A model generated the notes under the pieces. That model was not told the origin of the DNA. It searched no databases and worked only from the letters and a program-made list of their open reading frames with translations. Below, one piece after another: positions 1 through 7,336 of a DNA stretch of 64,000 nt. The stretch spans positions 1 to 64,000 of the forward strand of contig NZ_JQED01000035.1 in NCBI RefSeq assembly GCF_000764225.1, in the 5' to 3' direction. Positions within the stretch are counted from its first letter, which is position 1. Every line of letters begins with the position of its first letter. The stretch is from Colwellia psychrerythraea. GTDB lineage: Bacteria; Pseudomonadota; Gammaproteobacteria; Enterobacterales; Alteromonadaceae. A program made the position numbers and the translations under genes.

Positions 1-82
1 CTTGTTGACGGCTATCTTCTTGACCCATGGCTTGCCAAATACTGTCGTCGAAACCGGCTATTTGATCATTTTTATAAAACAT
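1..82 (-). CDS. glyA: Serine hydroxymethyltransferase, N-terminal fragment (cut by window edge)
   Basis: Only the first 27 codons are present; the gene runs off the left end. The reading begins MFYKNDQIAGFDDSIW and continues QAMGQEDSRQQ, which matches the start of bacterial GlyA, where the consensus continues into HIELIASENY. A ribosome binding site (GGAGAAAG) sits just upstream of the ATG at 82. GlyA interconverts glycine and serine with tetrahydrofolate. In betaine-degrading bacteria a dedicated glyA copy often sits in the catabolic cluster, where it turns the final product glycine into serine. The context here, beside gbcAB, fits that role. The family call is firm for so short a stretch; the dedicated role is inferred. 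Confidence 0.82.
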   Translation of the reverse strand, partial: MFYKNDQIAGFDDSIWQAMGQEDSRQQ

Positions 83-200
83 GTGCTTTCTCCGCGGCTC
101 AATTTGCCGTCGTTTTTTTTGTTTGGGATTGAGTCGATAGTAGCTTGCTAAATAATGGCTAACCATTCTGCTAACGTCTTTATCACATCTATTTACGACA

Positions 201-238
201 TAAAAAAAAAGATGATATTTAAACTAAAACATCATCTT
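201..238 (-). terminator. Rho-independent terminator of gbcB
   Basis: An 8-bp inverted repeat (209-216 with 231-238, AAGATGAT/ATCATCTT) is followed on the minus strand by an unbroken run of T. It lies about 50 bases past the gbcB stop codon and separates gbcB from glyA. Confidence 0.8.
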
Positions 239-288
239 CAATCGTTTGTAACCCCTATTAATTACTGGGCTCATTACATTTTTGGATA

Positions 289-1386
289 TTAATATTCAAC
301 CGAAACATCCCCTTGAGGAACACTACAGCAACTTAATATGTAACCATCAGCGACATCTTCGTCGGTAATGCCACCGTTATGTGACATAACAACTTCCCCG
401 TCGATTTTTTTAACTTTACAAGTACCACATATGCCCATACCACACGCTTTAGGTATGTGAAGACCAACCTTAGAGGCAGCTAGGTGTACAGTGCCTCCTG
501 GTTGTATCTTGACTGATTTACCGGTTTTGCTAAAGGCGACTTCGATTAATGTCTCATCATTGATCGACTCGCCCGCAGCATCTTCCATTTGTTGTTCTGC
601 ATCGAGTTTTGCTTCTTCTGGTGGCGCACCAAAGCTTTCTTCATGGTAATTGGCCATGTCAAAGCCAATTCTTTCTAACATCTTTTTGACCGCAGTCATG
701 TAAGGTGTTGGTCCGCAGCAATAAACAGTGCGATCCATAAAGTCAGGGGCTATCATTCTAAGTTTTTGTTCATCGAAGAAACCGCTATAGCCACTCCAGC
801 TATCGCCAATATCATATTTCTCACAAATAAAGTTGAGATTAAAGTTAGTTATTCTTGAATCCATATACTCAAGTTCACGACGATATATAATGTCTTTAGG
901 AGTACGGGCACTGTGGGCAAAAATCATATCCACATCACCGTTAGTGTCGAACCACCAACGAGCCATTGACATCACTGGTGTTATCCCTACACCGCCAGAG
1001 AGTAATAAAACTTTTTCGGCAGCAATATCGATACAGTTGAATATGCCTACCGGGCCATGCACCGCGATTTGATCACCTTGTTTAAGGTTGTCATGTAGCC
1101 AGTTTGATACCTGACCTCCTGGCATTCTTTTTACCGTAATAGAAAAGCTATATGGCACTGAAGGAGAGGATGAAATCGTGTAACTACGTAATACTTGAAC
1201 TCCGTCAATTTCTAATTCTAGTGTCACAAATTGGCCAGGTTTGAAAAAGTGCATTACAGGCTCTGAGCTAGTAAAGCAATAAGTACGTGCATCAATGGTT
1301 TCGTCAATCACTTTGACGCATTGAACATTGTGACGTCCATTGGTCCATGTTTGGGTGTTAACGGAGTGCTGGGAGGTATTTGTCAT
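289..1386 (-). CDS. gbcB: Glycine betaine monooxygenase reductase subunit
   Basis: Ferredoxin-NAD(P)H reductase of about 365 residues. The N-terminal part has an FAD-binding barrel with the RSYTISSSPS motif. An NAD-binding domain follows (LLLSGGVGITPVMSM and CCGPTPYM). The C-terminal plant-type [2Fe-2S] domain has the ligands CGMGICGTC plus a late cysteine (ILSCCS). It passes electrons from NADH to the Rieske oxygenase GbcA, which opens glycine betaine catabolism. The open frame extends upstream to a GTG at 1443 with no ribosome site; the ATG at 1386, giving MTNTSQHSVN, matches the family's usual length. It is divergent from gbcA across a 517-base regulatory region. Confidence 0.92.
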   Translation of the reverse strand: MTNTSQHSVNTQTWTNGRHNVQCVKVIDETIDARTYCFTSSEPVMHFFKPGQFVTLELEIDGVQVLRSYTISSSPSVPYSFSITVKRMPGGQVSNWLHDNLKQGDQIAVHGPVGIFNCIDIAAEKVLLLSGGVGITPVMSMARWWFDTNGDVDMIFAHSARTPKDIIYRRELEYMDSRITNFNLNFICEKYDIGDSWSGYSGFFDEQKLRMIAPDFMDRTVYCCGPTPYMTAVKKMLERIGFDMANYHEESFGAPPEEAKLDAEQQMEDAAGESINDETLIEVAFSKTGKSVKIQPGGTVHLAASKVGLHIPKACGMGICGTCKVKKIDGEVVMSHNGGITDEDVADGYILSCCSVPQGDVSVEY

Positions 1387-1903
1387 AAGTGCATCCAATA
1401 TTATAGTTATGGCAATACGATGCGCTAAGTGCTTATTCGCCACTTAACTAAAAGCGACATTGATGTAGTTTTTTTTGCCATATTGAGATTCCTTTCATTG
1501 AGTATCAGAATTAAATCGCTATAAGTAATGAGGTCTCAGGCATATCAGCATAGTTGATTTAAATACCTTTTTTATTTTATTTCTGATTTTGTAATGACGT
1601 GACAGGAAATATCTTGCAACGTCAGTCGATATCTAGTGCAAAAGCATTTCTCTTTCCAGCCGAAAATCTTCACATTGATGAGGAATGGCTATATTTATTG
1701 ATTTAGATCAACTTCTGTAAGAAATCACTTTTTTGGGTCGGTATTAATTACCTTTTTGGTCGTTTTTAGATAAACCGATTCACGCTGTGAGACTCAATAT
1801 CTAACAACAAATAATATGAACACTTAGCAGGCAAAAGTTGTTCATGACCTAAATAAAAAGTGACATCTAGATTGTCGAATATAATAGAACAGAGGAATTA
1901 CTT
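1387..1903. promoter_or_regulatory. Divergent gbcB-gbcA intergenic region
   Basis: A 517-base gene-free region must hold the promoters of both gbcB and gbcA. It contains one perfect FNR-type palindrome (1698-1711), listed separately, and AT-rich stretches. A GbdR operator is expected here from what is known of Pseudomonas, but I could not identify one with confidence. No small gene with a convincing ribosome site is visible. Confidence 0.55.
1698..1711. promoter_or_regulatory. Perfect FNR-type box upstream of gbcA
   Basis: The sequence TTGATTTAGATCAA matches the FNR/ANR/EtrA consensus TTGAT-N4-ATCAA exactly. Its centre lies about 200 bases before the gbcA start and about 320 bases before the gbcB start. 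Similar perfect boxes lie before the BCCT transporter and the gbdR-like gene. Binding by an Fnr-family protein is inferred. Confidence 0.6.
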
Positions 1904-3181
1904 ATGTCTTGCTCACACGAACACGAAAATTTACTGGTTACTTCACCGAATAAGTTGGCGAAGAGCGTTGCGGATACTTTAGAAAAACACCCTATAACCT
2001 TTTCTTTACCTCAGGCGTTTTATAACGACGCAGATGTATATCAAGTCGAAATGGAACAAATTTTTTACAAGGAATGGTTGTTTGTCGGCGTCACTGGTGA
2101 GATCCCAGACAATGGTAATTTTATCACTCTAGATATTGGTGATAACCCAATTACGGTTATTAGAGATCAAAATGGTGAAGTACGCGCATTTCATAATACT
2201 TGTCGTCACCGCGGTTCTAAAATTTGTTTAGTGAAACAAGGAAAGGTACCAAAACTAGTATGTCCTTATCATCAATGGACCTATGAATTAGATGGTGATT
2301 TACTTTTTGCAGGTACTGAAATGGGCGATGATTTCGATAAGAATGATTATGGTCTGCACAAAGTGAATTGTCGTGTTGCTGGTGGTTATATTTTTGTTTC
2401 TTTGAGTGAAAACCCTACTGATATCGATGGGTTTTTCGATGATTTAACCCATTATCTAGAACCTTATGATTTAGATAACTGTAAGGTTGCCGTCGAAAGT
2501 ACTCTAGTTGAAGATGCAAACTGGAAATTAGTGATTGAAAACAACCGTGAATGTTATCACTGTAGCGGAAATCACCCAGAATTATTAAATACGTTATTAG
2601 AGTGGGATGACACGGAAGATCCAAGGGCTAGTGATGAATTTAAGGCTCAGGTAGCTGCTAAACAAGCAATGTGGGAAGAAGAAGGTATTCCTTATAAGCA
2701 TGTATCTCATGGGCATGGCCTACGTAATCGCATTGTTAGAATGCCGTTACTTGAAGGTACCGTGTCAATGACAATTGATGGTAATGCTGGTTGTAAAAAG
2801 TTAATGGGCCGTATTCAAAACCCAGATTTGGGATCAATGCGCATTTTGCATCTGCCTAACTCTTGGAGTCATGCGATGGGGGACCATGTTATTGCCTTTC
2901 AAGTGATACCATTGGGGCCACAAAAAACACAAGTAACGACTAAATGGTTAGTTCATAAAGATGCAGTCGAGGGGGTTGATTATGATGTTGCTCATTTACG
3001 TCAAGTCTGGGATGCAACTAATGTGCAAGATAGAACGTTAGCTGAGAACAATCAGAAGGGAATAAACTCTGCTGCATATCAGCCAGGACCTTACTCAACA
3101 ACCTTTGAGTTTGGTGTGGTTAACTTCATTGACTGGTTCAGTGATACGATGCAAAAAAACATTAAAGCATCCTCTGAATAA
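1904..3181 (+). CDS. gbcA: Glycine betaine monooxygenase, Rieske oxygenase subunit
   Basis: Aromatic-ring-hydroxylating-type Rieske oxygenase alpha subunit, 425 residues. The Rieske [2Fe-2S] ligands are Cys100-X-His102 (CRHRG) and Cys120-X2-His123 (CPYHQW). The mononuclear iron site is in NNRECYHCSGNHPEL, with His219 and His224 as likely ligands. With GbcB it removes one methyl group from glycine betaine as formaldehyde, giving dimethylglycine, and needs O2 and NADH. The ribosome site AGAGGA precedes the ATG at good spacing. It is monocistronic, with a terminator about 90 bases downstream. The neighbouring betaine transporter and dgcAB support the substrate. The stachydrine demethylase family is the main alternative. 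Confidence 0.93.
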   Translation: MSCSHEHENLLVTSPNKLAKSVADTLEKHPITFSLPQAFYNDADVYQVEMEQIFYKEWLFVGVTGEIPDNGNFITLDIGDNPITVIRDQNGEVRAFHNTCRHRGSKICLVKQGKVPKLVCPYHQWTYELDGDLLFAGTEMGDDFDKNDYGLHKVNCRVAGGYIFVSLSENPTDIDGFFDDLTHYLEPYDLDNCKVAVESTLVEDANWKLVIENNRECYHCSGNHPELLNTLLEWDDTEDPRASDEFKAQVAAKQAMWEEEGIPYKHVSHGHGLRNRIVRMPLLEGTVSMTIDGNAGCKKLMGRIQNPDLGSMRILHLPNSWSHAMGDHVIAFQVIPLGPQKTQVTTKWLVHKDAVEGVDYDVAHLRQVWDATNVQDRTLAENNQKGINSAAYQPGPYSTTFEFGVVNFIDWFSDTMQKNIKASSE

Positions 3182-3268
3182 AGTAAAAACAATAGGGAAT
3201 AGAGCTGTTTTCAAATAACAAGCGGTTATTCCAACCATGCCATGGTGTTAATTTATGGCTTACTTCGA

Positions 3269-3297
3269 AACCAGTGATAGGTGTCACTGGTTTTTTT
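3269..3297 (+). terminator. Rho-independent terminator of gbcA
   Basis: A 9-bp perfect stem (AACCAGTGA/TCACTGGTT) with a 6-base loop runs directly into a T tract. It lies about 90 bases past the gbcA stop. Confidence 0.88.
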
Positions 3298-4040
3298 ATG
3301 TCTTAATTTTGTGCAATTTCAACGGGTTATTGTGGTAGCACTCTTATGTTACCAAGCCATTTGAAGATGTGTTTTTTAGGGAAAATAAGGAGCTCATGAG
3401 TAAGGCGTTTTTTTATTAAGGGGGGGGCAGGAGAATATGCTCAGGATAATTGCTCTTGCATTATCTTATAAGGTACTTTCGGTACCGTCTACATTCTTTA
3501 ATAAACGACATTCATGTAGCGTCCTTAAAAAGGAGGAAACGAAGATCATGGTTTGCTCACAGTTCCCCGAAGAGCTGCTTTAATAAAGCTTTATGCTGCG
3601 TTATTGGTGTCGGCATTATAATCACTATTCTCCTCAAGCAAGACCTTGTCTGAAGGAATTTATCATTCCAGCTAAAACCTGCACCTGCAGGTGGTTTGGG
3701 AATATTACTCACTTAGCAAGGATTTAGAGCCCTAACTGAAGGCGTTTATAATTTTCACTGAAATCTTCAACTTCATATGGAACCGCGATAAGTCGGTACA
3801 TGTTATTTCTGTGTCGCGTTTAGATACCTTGATCTAAATCAACTCTGACTTAATGGGATAAGTTGATTTTTTTGATTAACTTGACAATAAATTTATTTTA
3901 AGAGTAGGAGGATTTAAACTCAGGCACTTATGAATAATAAATGTAAATTTTATCTAGATGCTTATAAACTGCTCGTTAAATTAGCAGTTTATAGAAATCT
4001 ATACTTTTACTTATAACAACTAAAAAAAAGGTGGTTTCTC
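3298..4040 (+). other. Long structured intergenic region before the betaine transporter
   Basis: This 740-base stretch has no convincing protein gene. It contains a small hairpin GGTAC-TTTCG-GTACC (3472-3486), a second one CTACAT/ATGTAG (3489-3494 with 3514-3519) and a CACC-TGCA-GGTG hairpin near 3680-3692. There is also a 48-codon frame from an ATG at 3437 behind AGGAG, and an internal AAGGAGG near 3530. A perfect FNR-type box lies at 3829-3842. The 67-codon frame at 3450-3653 is not supported. It could be a structured RNA or merely a long leader; I recognise no known riboswitch. Confidence 0.35.
3829..3842. promoter_or_regulatory. Perfect FNR-type box upstream of the betaine transporter
   Basis: TTGATCTAAATCAA matches TTGAT-N4-ATCAA exactly. 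It lies about 200 bases before the BCCT start codon, almost the same distance as the box before gbcA. Fnr-family binding is inferred. Confidence 0.6.
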
Positions 4041-5633
4041 ATGGTAGCGAATCATGGTCTGTTAAAAGGCATGAATCCAGTTACAACACTTGTATCAATG
4101 GCTATAATTACGCTGTTTGTCTTGGGCGGTGTGTTTTTCACTGAACAATCAGCTGCGTTATTTACAGCGGTATCTGGTTGGATATTGGCATACCTTAAAT
4201 GGTATTACATTGGCATTGTAGCAATATTTTTGTTCTTCTGTATTTGGCTGGCATTTAGTCGCTACGGTAACTTACGTTTAGGTGATGATGACTCAAGACC
4301 TGAATACAGTAACTTTTCCTGGTTTGCTATGTTGTTTAGCGCCGGAATGGGTATTGGTCTAGTATTTTGGTCTATTGCAGAGCCTATATACCACTTTCAA
4401 AGTAATCCCTTTATAACTGAAGGATTAACGGCGGAAGCGGCACAAGTAGCAATGCGTTTAACCTTTTTCCATTGGGGGCTTCACCCGTGGGCAATTTATG
4501 TAATTGTTGGTTTATCGCTATCTTATTTCTCGTATAGAAAAAAACTACCTTTGACTATTCGCTCTGCGCTTTATCCTTTGATCGGTGACAAAATGTATGG
4601 GCCTGTTGGACACGCGGTAGACGTACTTGCTGTATTTGGTACCGTTTTTGGTGTTGCAACATCGTTAGGTCTAGGCGTAACTCAAATGAATACTGGCCTA
4701 AATACTATGTTTGGAATGGAAGTTTCACTTAGTAATCAAATGATACTTATTGCCGTTATCTCTGTTATTGCAACCCTATCAGTCGTATCAGGTGTGGGTA
4801 AGGGGGTAAAAATCTTATCAGAAGTTAATATGTGGCTAACGATTGGTATTTTGGTATTTTTACTTTGTTTTGGTCCGACTCGTTATTTATTGGGCAGCGT
4901 ATTGCAAAGCACAGGTGATTACTTAGGTAATGTCTTATCACTTAGTACCTGGACCGATGCTAATGAAGGTAGCCAATGGCAATCTTGGTGGACTGCATTT
5001 TACTGGGGTTGGTGGATGGCTTGGGCACCATTTGTAGGTATGTTTATTGCGCGTATCTCTAAAGGTCGTACTATTCGTGAATTTATTGTTGGCGTATTGT
5101 TAGTACCAACGATGTTAGGTTTTATTTGGTTAACTCTTTTTGGTGGAACGGCTATCTATCTGGAACTATTTCACCAAATAACCAACGAAGCGGGCGAGCT
5201 GGTTGCTGCTGTGGGTCAGGCGGGTATTGTTGATGCAGTTAAGGCCGATGTAACGTCAGCACTGTATGTGACATTAGACAAACTTGATGCTGGTTTCATA
5301 GGCACTATTGCAGCATTTATGGCAACATTACTCATTGCGACTTACTTTATCACTTCATCAGATTCAGGTACGTTAGTGGTTACCACTATTTTATCAATGG
5401 GTGATGAAAACCCACCTGTTACTCATCGAGTATTGTGGGGCTTAGGTGAAGGTGCAGTTGCAGCCATCTTGTTGATGGTAGGCGGATTGAAAGCGTTGCA
5501 AACCGCTTCGATAACGGCTGCGTTACCTTTCTCATTTGTTATGATAATAATGGTATGGGGCTTGATGAGGTCACTAAGGCAAGAGAATTTAGCGCCTGCA
5601 GTGTACACTTCAGCTAAGGCTGTCGCTAGCTAG
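4041..5633 (+). CDS. BCCT-family glycine betaine/choline/carnitine transporter
   Basis: Secondary transporter of 530 residues with about 12 membrane segments. It carries the BCCT signatures: FSAGMGIGLVFWSIAEPIYHF early, then the tryptophan-rich segment WTAFYWGWWMAWAPFVGMF followed by IARISKGRTIREF. Such carriers import betaine, choline or carnitine with Na+ or H+. The C-terminus is short, lacking the long regulatory tail of osmosensing members such as BetT, so uptake for catabolism is more likely than osmoprotection (inferred). The ribosome site AAAGGTGG precedes the ATG. It lies between gbcA and the formate dehydrogenase operon and ends in a strong terminator, so it is probably transcribed alone. 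Substrate is inferred from context. Confidence 0.9.
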   Translation: MVANHGLLKGMNPVTTLVSMAIITLFVLGGVFFTEQSAALFTAVSGWILAYLKWYYIGIVAIFLFFCIWLAFSRYGNLRLGDDDSRPEYSNFSWFAMLFSAGMGIGLVFWSIAEPIYHFQSNPFITEGLTAEAAQVAMRLTFFHWGLHPWAIYVIVGLSLSYFSYRKKLPLTIRSALYPLIGDKMYGPVGHAVDVLAVFGTVFGVATSLGLGVTQMNTGLNTMFGMEVSLSNQMILIAVISVIATLSVVSGVGKGVKILSEVNMWLTIGILVFLLCFGPTRYLLGSVLQSTGDYLGNVLSLSTWTDANEGSQWQSWWTAFYWGWWMAWAPFVGMFIARISKGRTIREFIVGVLLVPTMLGFIWLTLFGGTAIYLELFHQITNEAGELVAAVGQAGIVDAVKADVTSALYVTLDKLDAGFIGTIAAFMATLLIATYFITSSDSGTLVVTTILSMGDENPPVTHRVLWGLGEGAVAAILLMVGGLKALQTASITAALPFSFVMIIMVWGLMRSLRQENLAPAVYTSAKAVAS

Positions 5634-5661
5634 TGTAAACTCGCAACCCTTATTAACTAAA

Positions 5662-5695
5662 AAACCAGAACGTCTTATCGTTCTGGTTTTTTTTT
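5662..5695 (+). terminator. Rho-independent terminator of the BCCT gene
   Basis: An 11-bp perfect stem (AAACCAGAACG with CGTTCTGGTTT) with a 6-base loop is followed by a long T run. Confidence 0.9.
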
Positions 5696-6147
5696 ACCCA
5701 TTGAATTTGTATCGCATTAGTTAGTTGTTAAATCAGATACAGTCATGGCCATCTATGCTTTTTATTTGGCAGTAAAAAGGTAGTTTACTATTCTCGCTAA
5801 TCTAGTTTTTAATTGTTAATTATTTTTAGTCACAAGCCAGGTTCTTTGCTCTAATGCACTATGAATTTTGAGGTCAATGCACCTTTATAGACATTAATAG
5901 TAAGTGTGTTGTTTTTCAAATGTACTTGTGCAGTTAAAAAAAGCTTTTTCGAGGTTAGCCGCTATTAAGTCGTTATTACCATCAGACGCTATGTTGAGTT
6001 AGGGTGAACTATTTATTGGCGCTTAAATGCCTGAATATATTAAGAGGGGCTTTCTAGGAGTGTGGACTTATTATCTATGTTGACTCGGGGGCAGTGATGA
6101 CAGTTCTTTAGCTAGGTCTTACGTTTGAGAATAGGTGTTGGAAGTTT
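5696..6147. other. Gene-free interval between convergent operons
   Basis: About 450 bases between the BCCT terminator and the terminator of the minus-strand fds operon. No frame with a ribosome site and no clear repeat was seen. Confidence 0.5.
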
Positions 6148-6185
6148 GACTACAAAATGACGATAGACATCGTCATTTTGTAGTC
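6148..6185. terminator. Perfect 17-bp hairpin at the end of the fds operon
   Basis: GACTACAAAATGACGAT (6148-6164) pairs perfectly with 6169-6185 around a 4-base AGAC loop. It starts 6 bases after the fdsD stop codon. The 3' arm on the minus strand contains TCATTTTG, so an intrinsic terminator using the inner stem and the internal T run is plausible. A very stable hairpin could instead protect the mRNA end. Confidence 0.7.
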
Positions 6186-6190
6186 GGTAT

Positions 6191-6415
6191 TTAATCGTTT
6201 TTTATTTCCTTAAGCGCCAAAATAACCATAGCTTCGAGTTGGTAATTATCATTGTCTGCCGCTTCGGCGAGTTGTGCACGCATACTTGGCGCCCAAAAAC
6301 GATTGATGTGATGGCTGATCTCAGTTACACATTGTTGTTGTTCTTTACCATGTAATAAATTAAGCGCAATTTGATTGGCCATATCTACCACATATTTTAA
6401 ACGATCATCTGACAT
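6191..6415 (-). CDS. fdsD: NAD-dependent formate dehydrogenase, delta subunit
   Basis: Small protein of 74 residues. MVDMANQIA-like and HINRFWAPSMRAQL motifs are typical of the FdsD family, which has conserved MANQIA near the start and a HI-x-RFW-P-x-MR segment. FdsD assists assembly or stability of the soluble FdsABG complex and is encoded last in the fdsGBACD operon. Here it follows fdhD (the FdsC-type sulfurtransferase) with an 83-base gap and closes the operon. Length and position agree with the family. Confidence 0.87.
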   Translation of the reverse strand: MSDDRLKYVVDMANQIALNLLHGKEQQQCVTEISHHINRFWAPSMRAQLAEAADNDNYQLEAMVILALKEIKND

Positions 6416-6498
6416 ATGCTGCTCTCTTGCTTCTTGGTTTTACCGTAATTAGTTTCACTGTCATTAATCTTATTGAAACCAATTTATTTGTAAATAGT

Positions 6499-7332
6499 TT
6501 AACTGTAAATGGTATGACGACCGTTACGGGCAAAGCCTACTAATGTCATACCTGTGTTTTTTGCTATGTTTATGGCTAAAGCGGTTGGCGCAGAAACAGC
6601 TACCAACAAACTGATACCGGCAACATGTGCTTTGCTTATCATTTCATAGCTCGCACGGCTAGAAATGAGCAAAAAGCTGCTATGGTTAATAACAATATTT
6701 GTCGCATTAAGTGCGCCAATGAGTTTGTCTAATGCATTGTGTCGGCCAATATCTTCGCGAATAAGTTGAATGTCGCCATTTTCATCACACCAAGCAGCAG
6801 CATGCACAGCCCCCGTCATTTGTTGTAATGGTTGGTGCGCTTGCAAGTCCAACACTGCTTTTTGTATTGCTAAATTAGTTAACTCACTTAATTCGCGAGG
6901 AGCTTGCTTGTTCTTTTTCTCATCAGCTACCGTGCTCTGCTGGTTTTTCATCGCCTGTTGTAATGACTCTGCGCCACACAAACCACAGCCGGTGCGACCT
7001 GTCATATTGCGTCTTTGTTGCTTTAAACGCCAAACTGCTCGATTAGATACCGTGATATTTACTTCAATGCCTAATGCTTGTTTAGTCGCACTAATATCGA
7101 GTATTTCATTAGCGTCATCGACAATTTTCTCGCTTAAACTAAAGCCGATTGCCAAGTCGTACAAATCCTTAGGAGTACTCATCATTACTACATGAGAAAT
7201 ACCGTTATAAACCAGGGCAATAGCCGTCTCCTCAGCGATGTCATCCATCGCTGTTGTTAGGGCGTCATTGGTATAGCGCAGCACTTGACGTTGTTGTACT
7301 GAAGGCACATCAACGTCAGTATCAGCTGCCAT
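6499..7332 (-). CDS. fdhD: Formate dehydrogenase accessory sulfurtransferase FdhD/FdsC
   Basis: The product transfers sulfur to the molybdenum cofactor so that formate dehydrogenase becomes active. The CxxC motif is in GRTGCGLCGAES, and the conserved EDIGRHNALDKLIGA and SSRASYEM segments follow. The frame is open to an ATG at 7362, which would overlap fdsA by 26 bases (287 residues); an ATG at 7332 (277 residues, MAADTDVDV) lies just past the fdsA stop. Neither has a clear ribosome site, so translational coupling to fdsA is likely. The junction contains a run of seven G. Its place in the fds operon matches fdsC of Cupriavidus and Rhodobacter. Confidence 0.92.
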   Translation of the reverse strand: MAADTDVDVPSVQQRQVLRYTNDALTTAMDDIAEETAIALVYNGISHVVMMSTPKDLYDLAIGFSLSEKIVDDANEILDISATKQALGIEVNITVSNRAVWRLKQQRRNMTGRTGCGLCGAESLQQAMKNQQSTVADEKKNKQAPRELSELTNLAIQKAVLDLQAHQPLQQMTGAVHAAAWCDENGDIQLIREDIGRHNALDKLIGALNATNIVINHSSFLLISSRASYEMISKAHVAGISLLVAVSAPTALAINIAKNTGMTLVGFARNGRHTIYS

Positions 7333-7336
7333 GATA

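Noticed and set aside
3450..3653. 67-codon plus-strand frame after gbcA
   Set aside because: It starts at TTG with AGGA only 3 bases away, is rich in Arg, His and Cys, and resembles no protein I know. The region looks more like structured non-coding DNA.
3420..3720. Glycine riboswitch before the betaine transporter
   Set aside because: Fragments recall the glycine aptamer (GGAGA, CTCAGG), but the conserved core and the tandem arrangement are absent.
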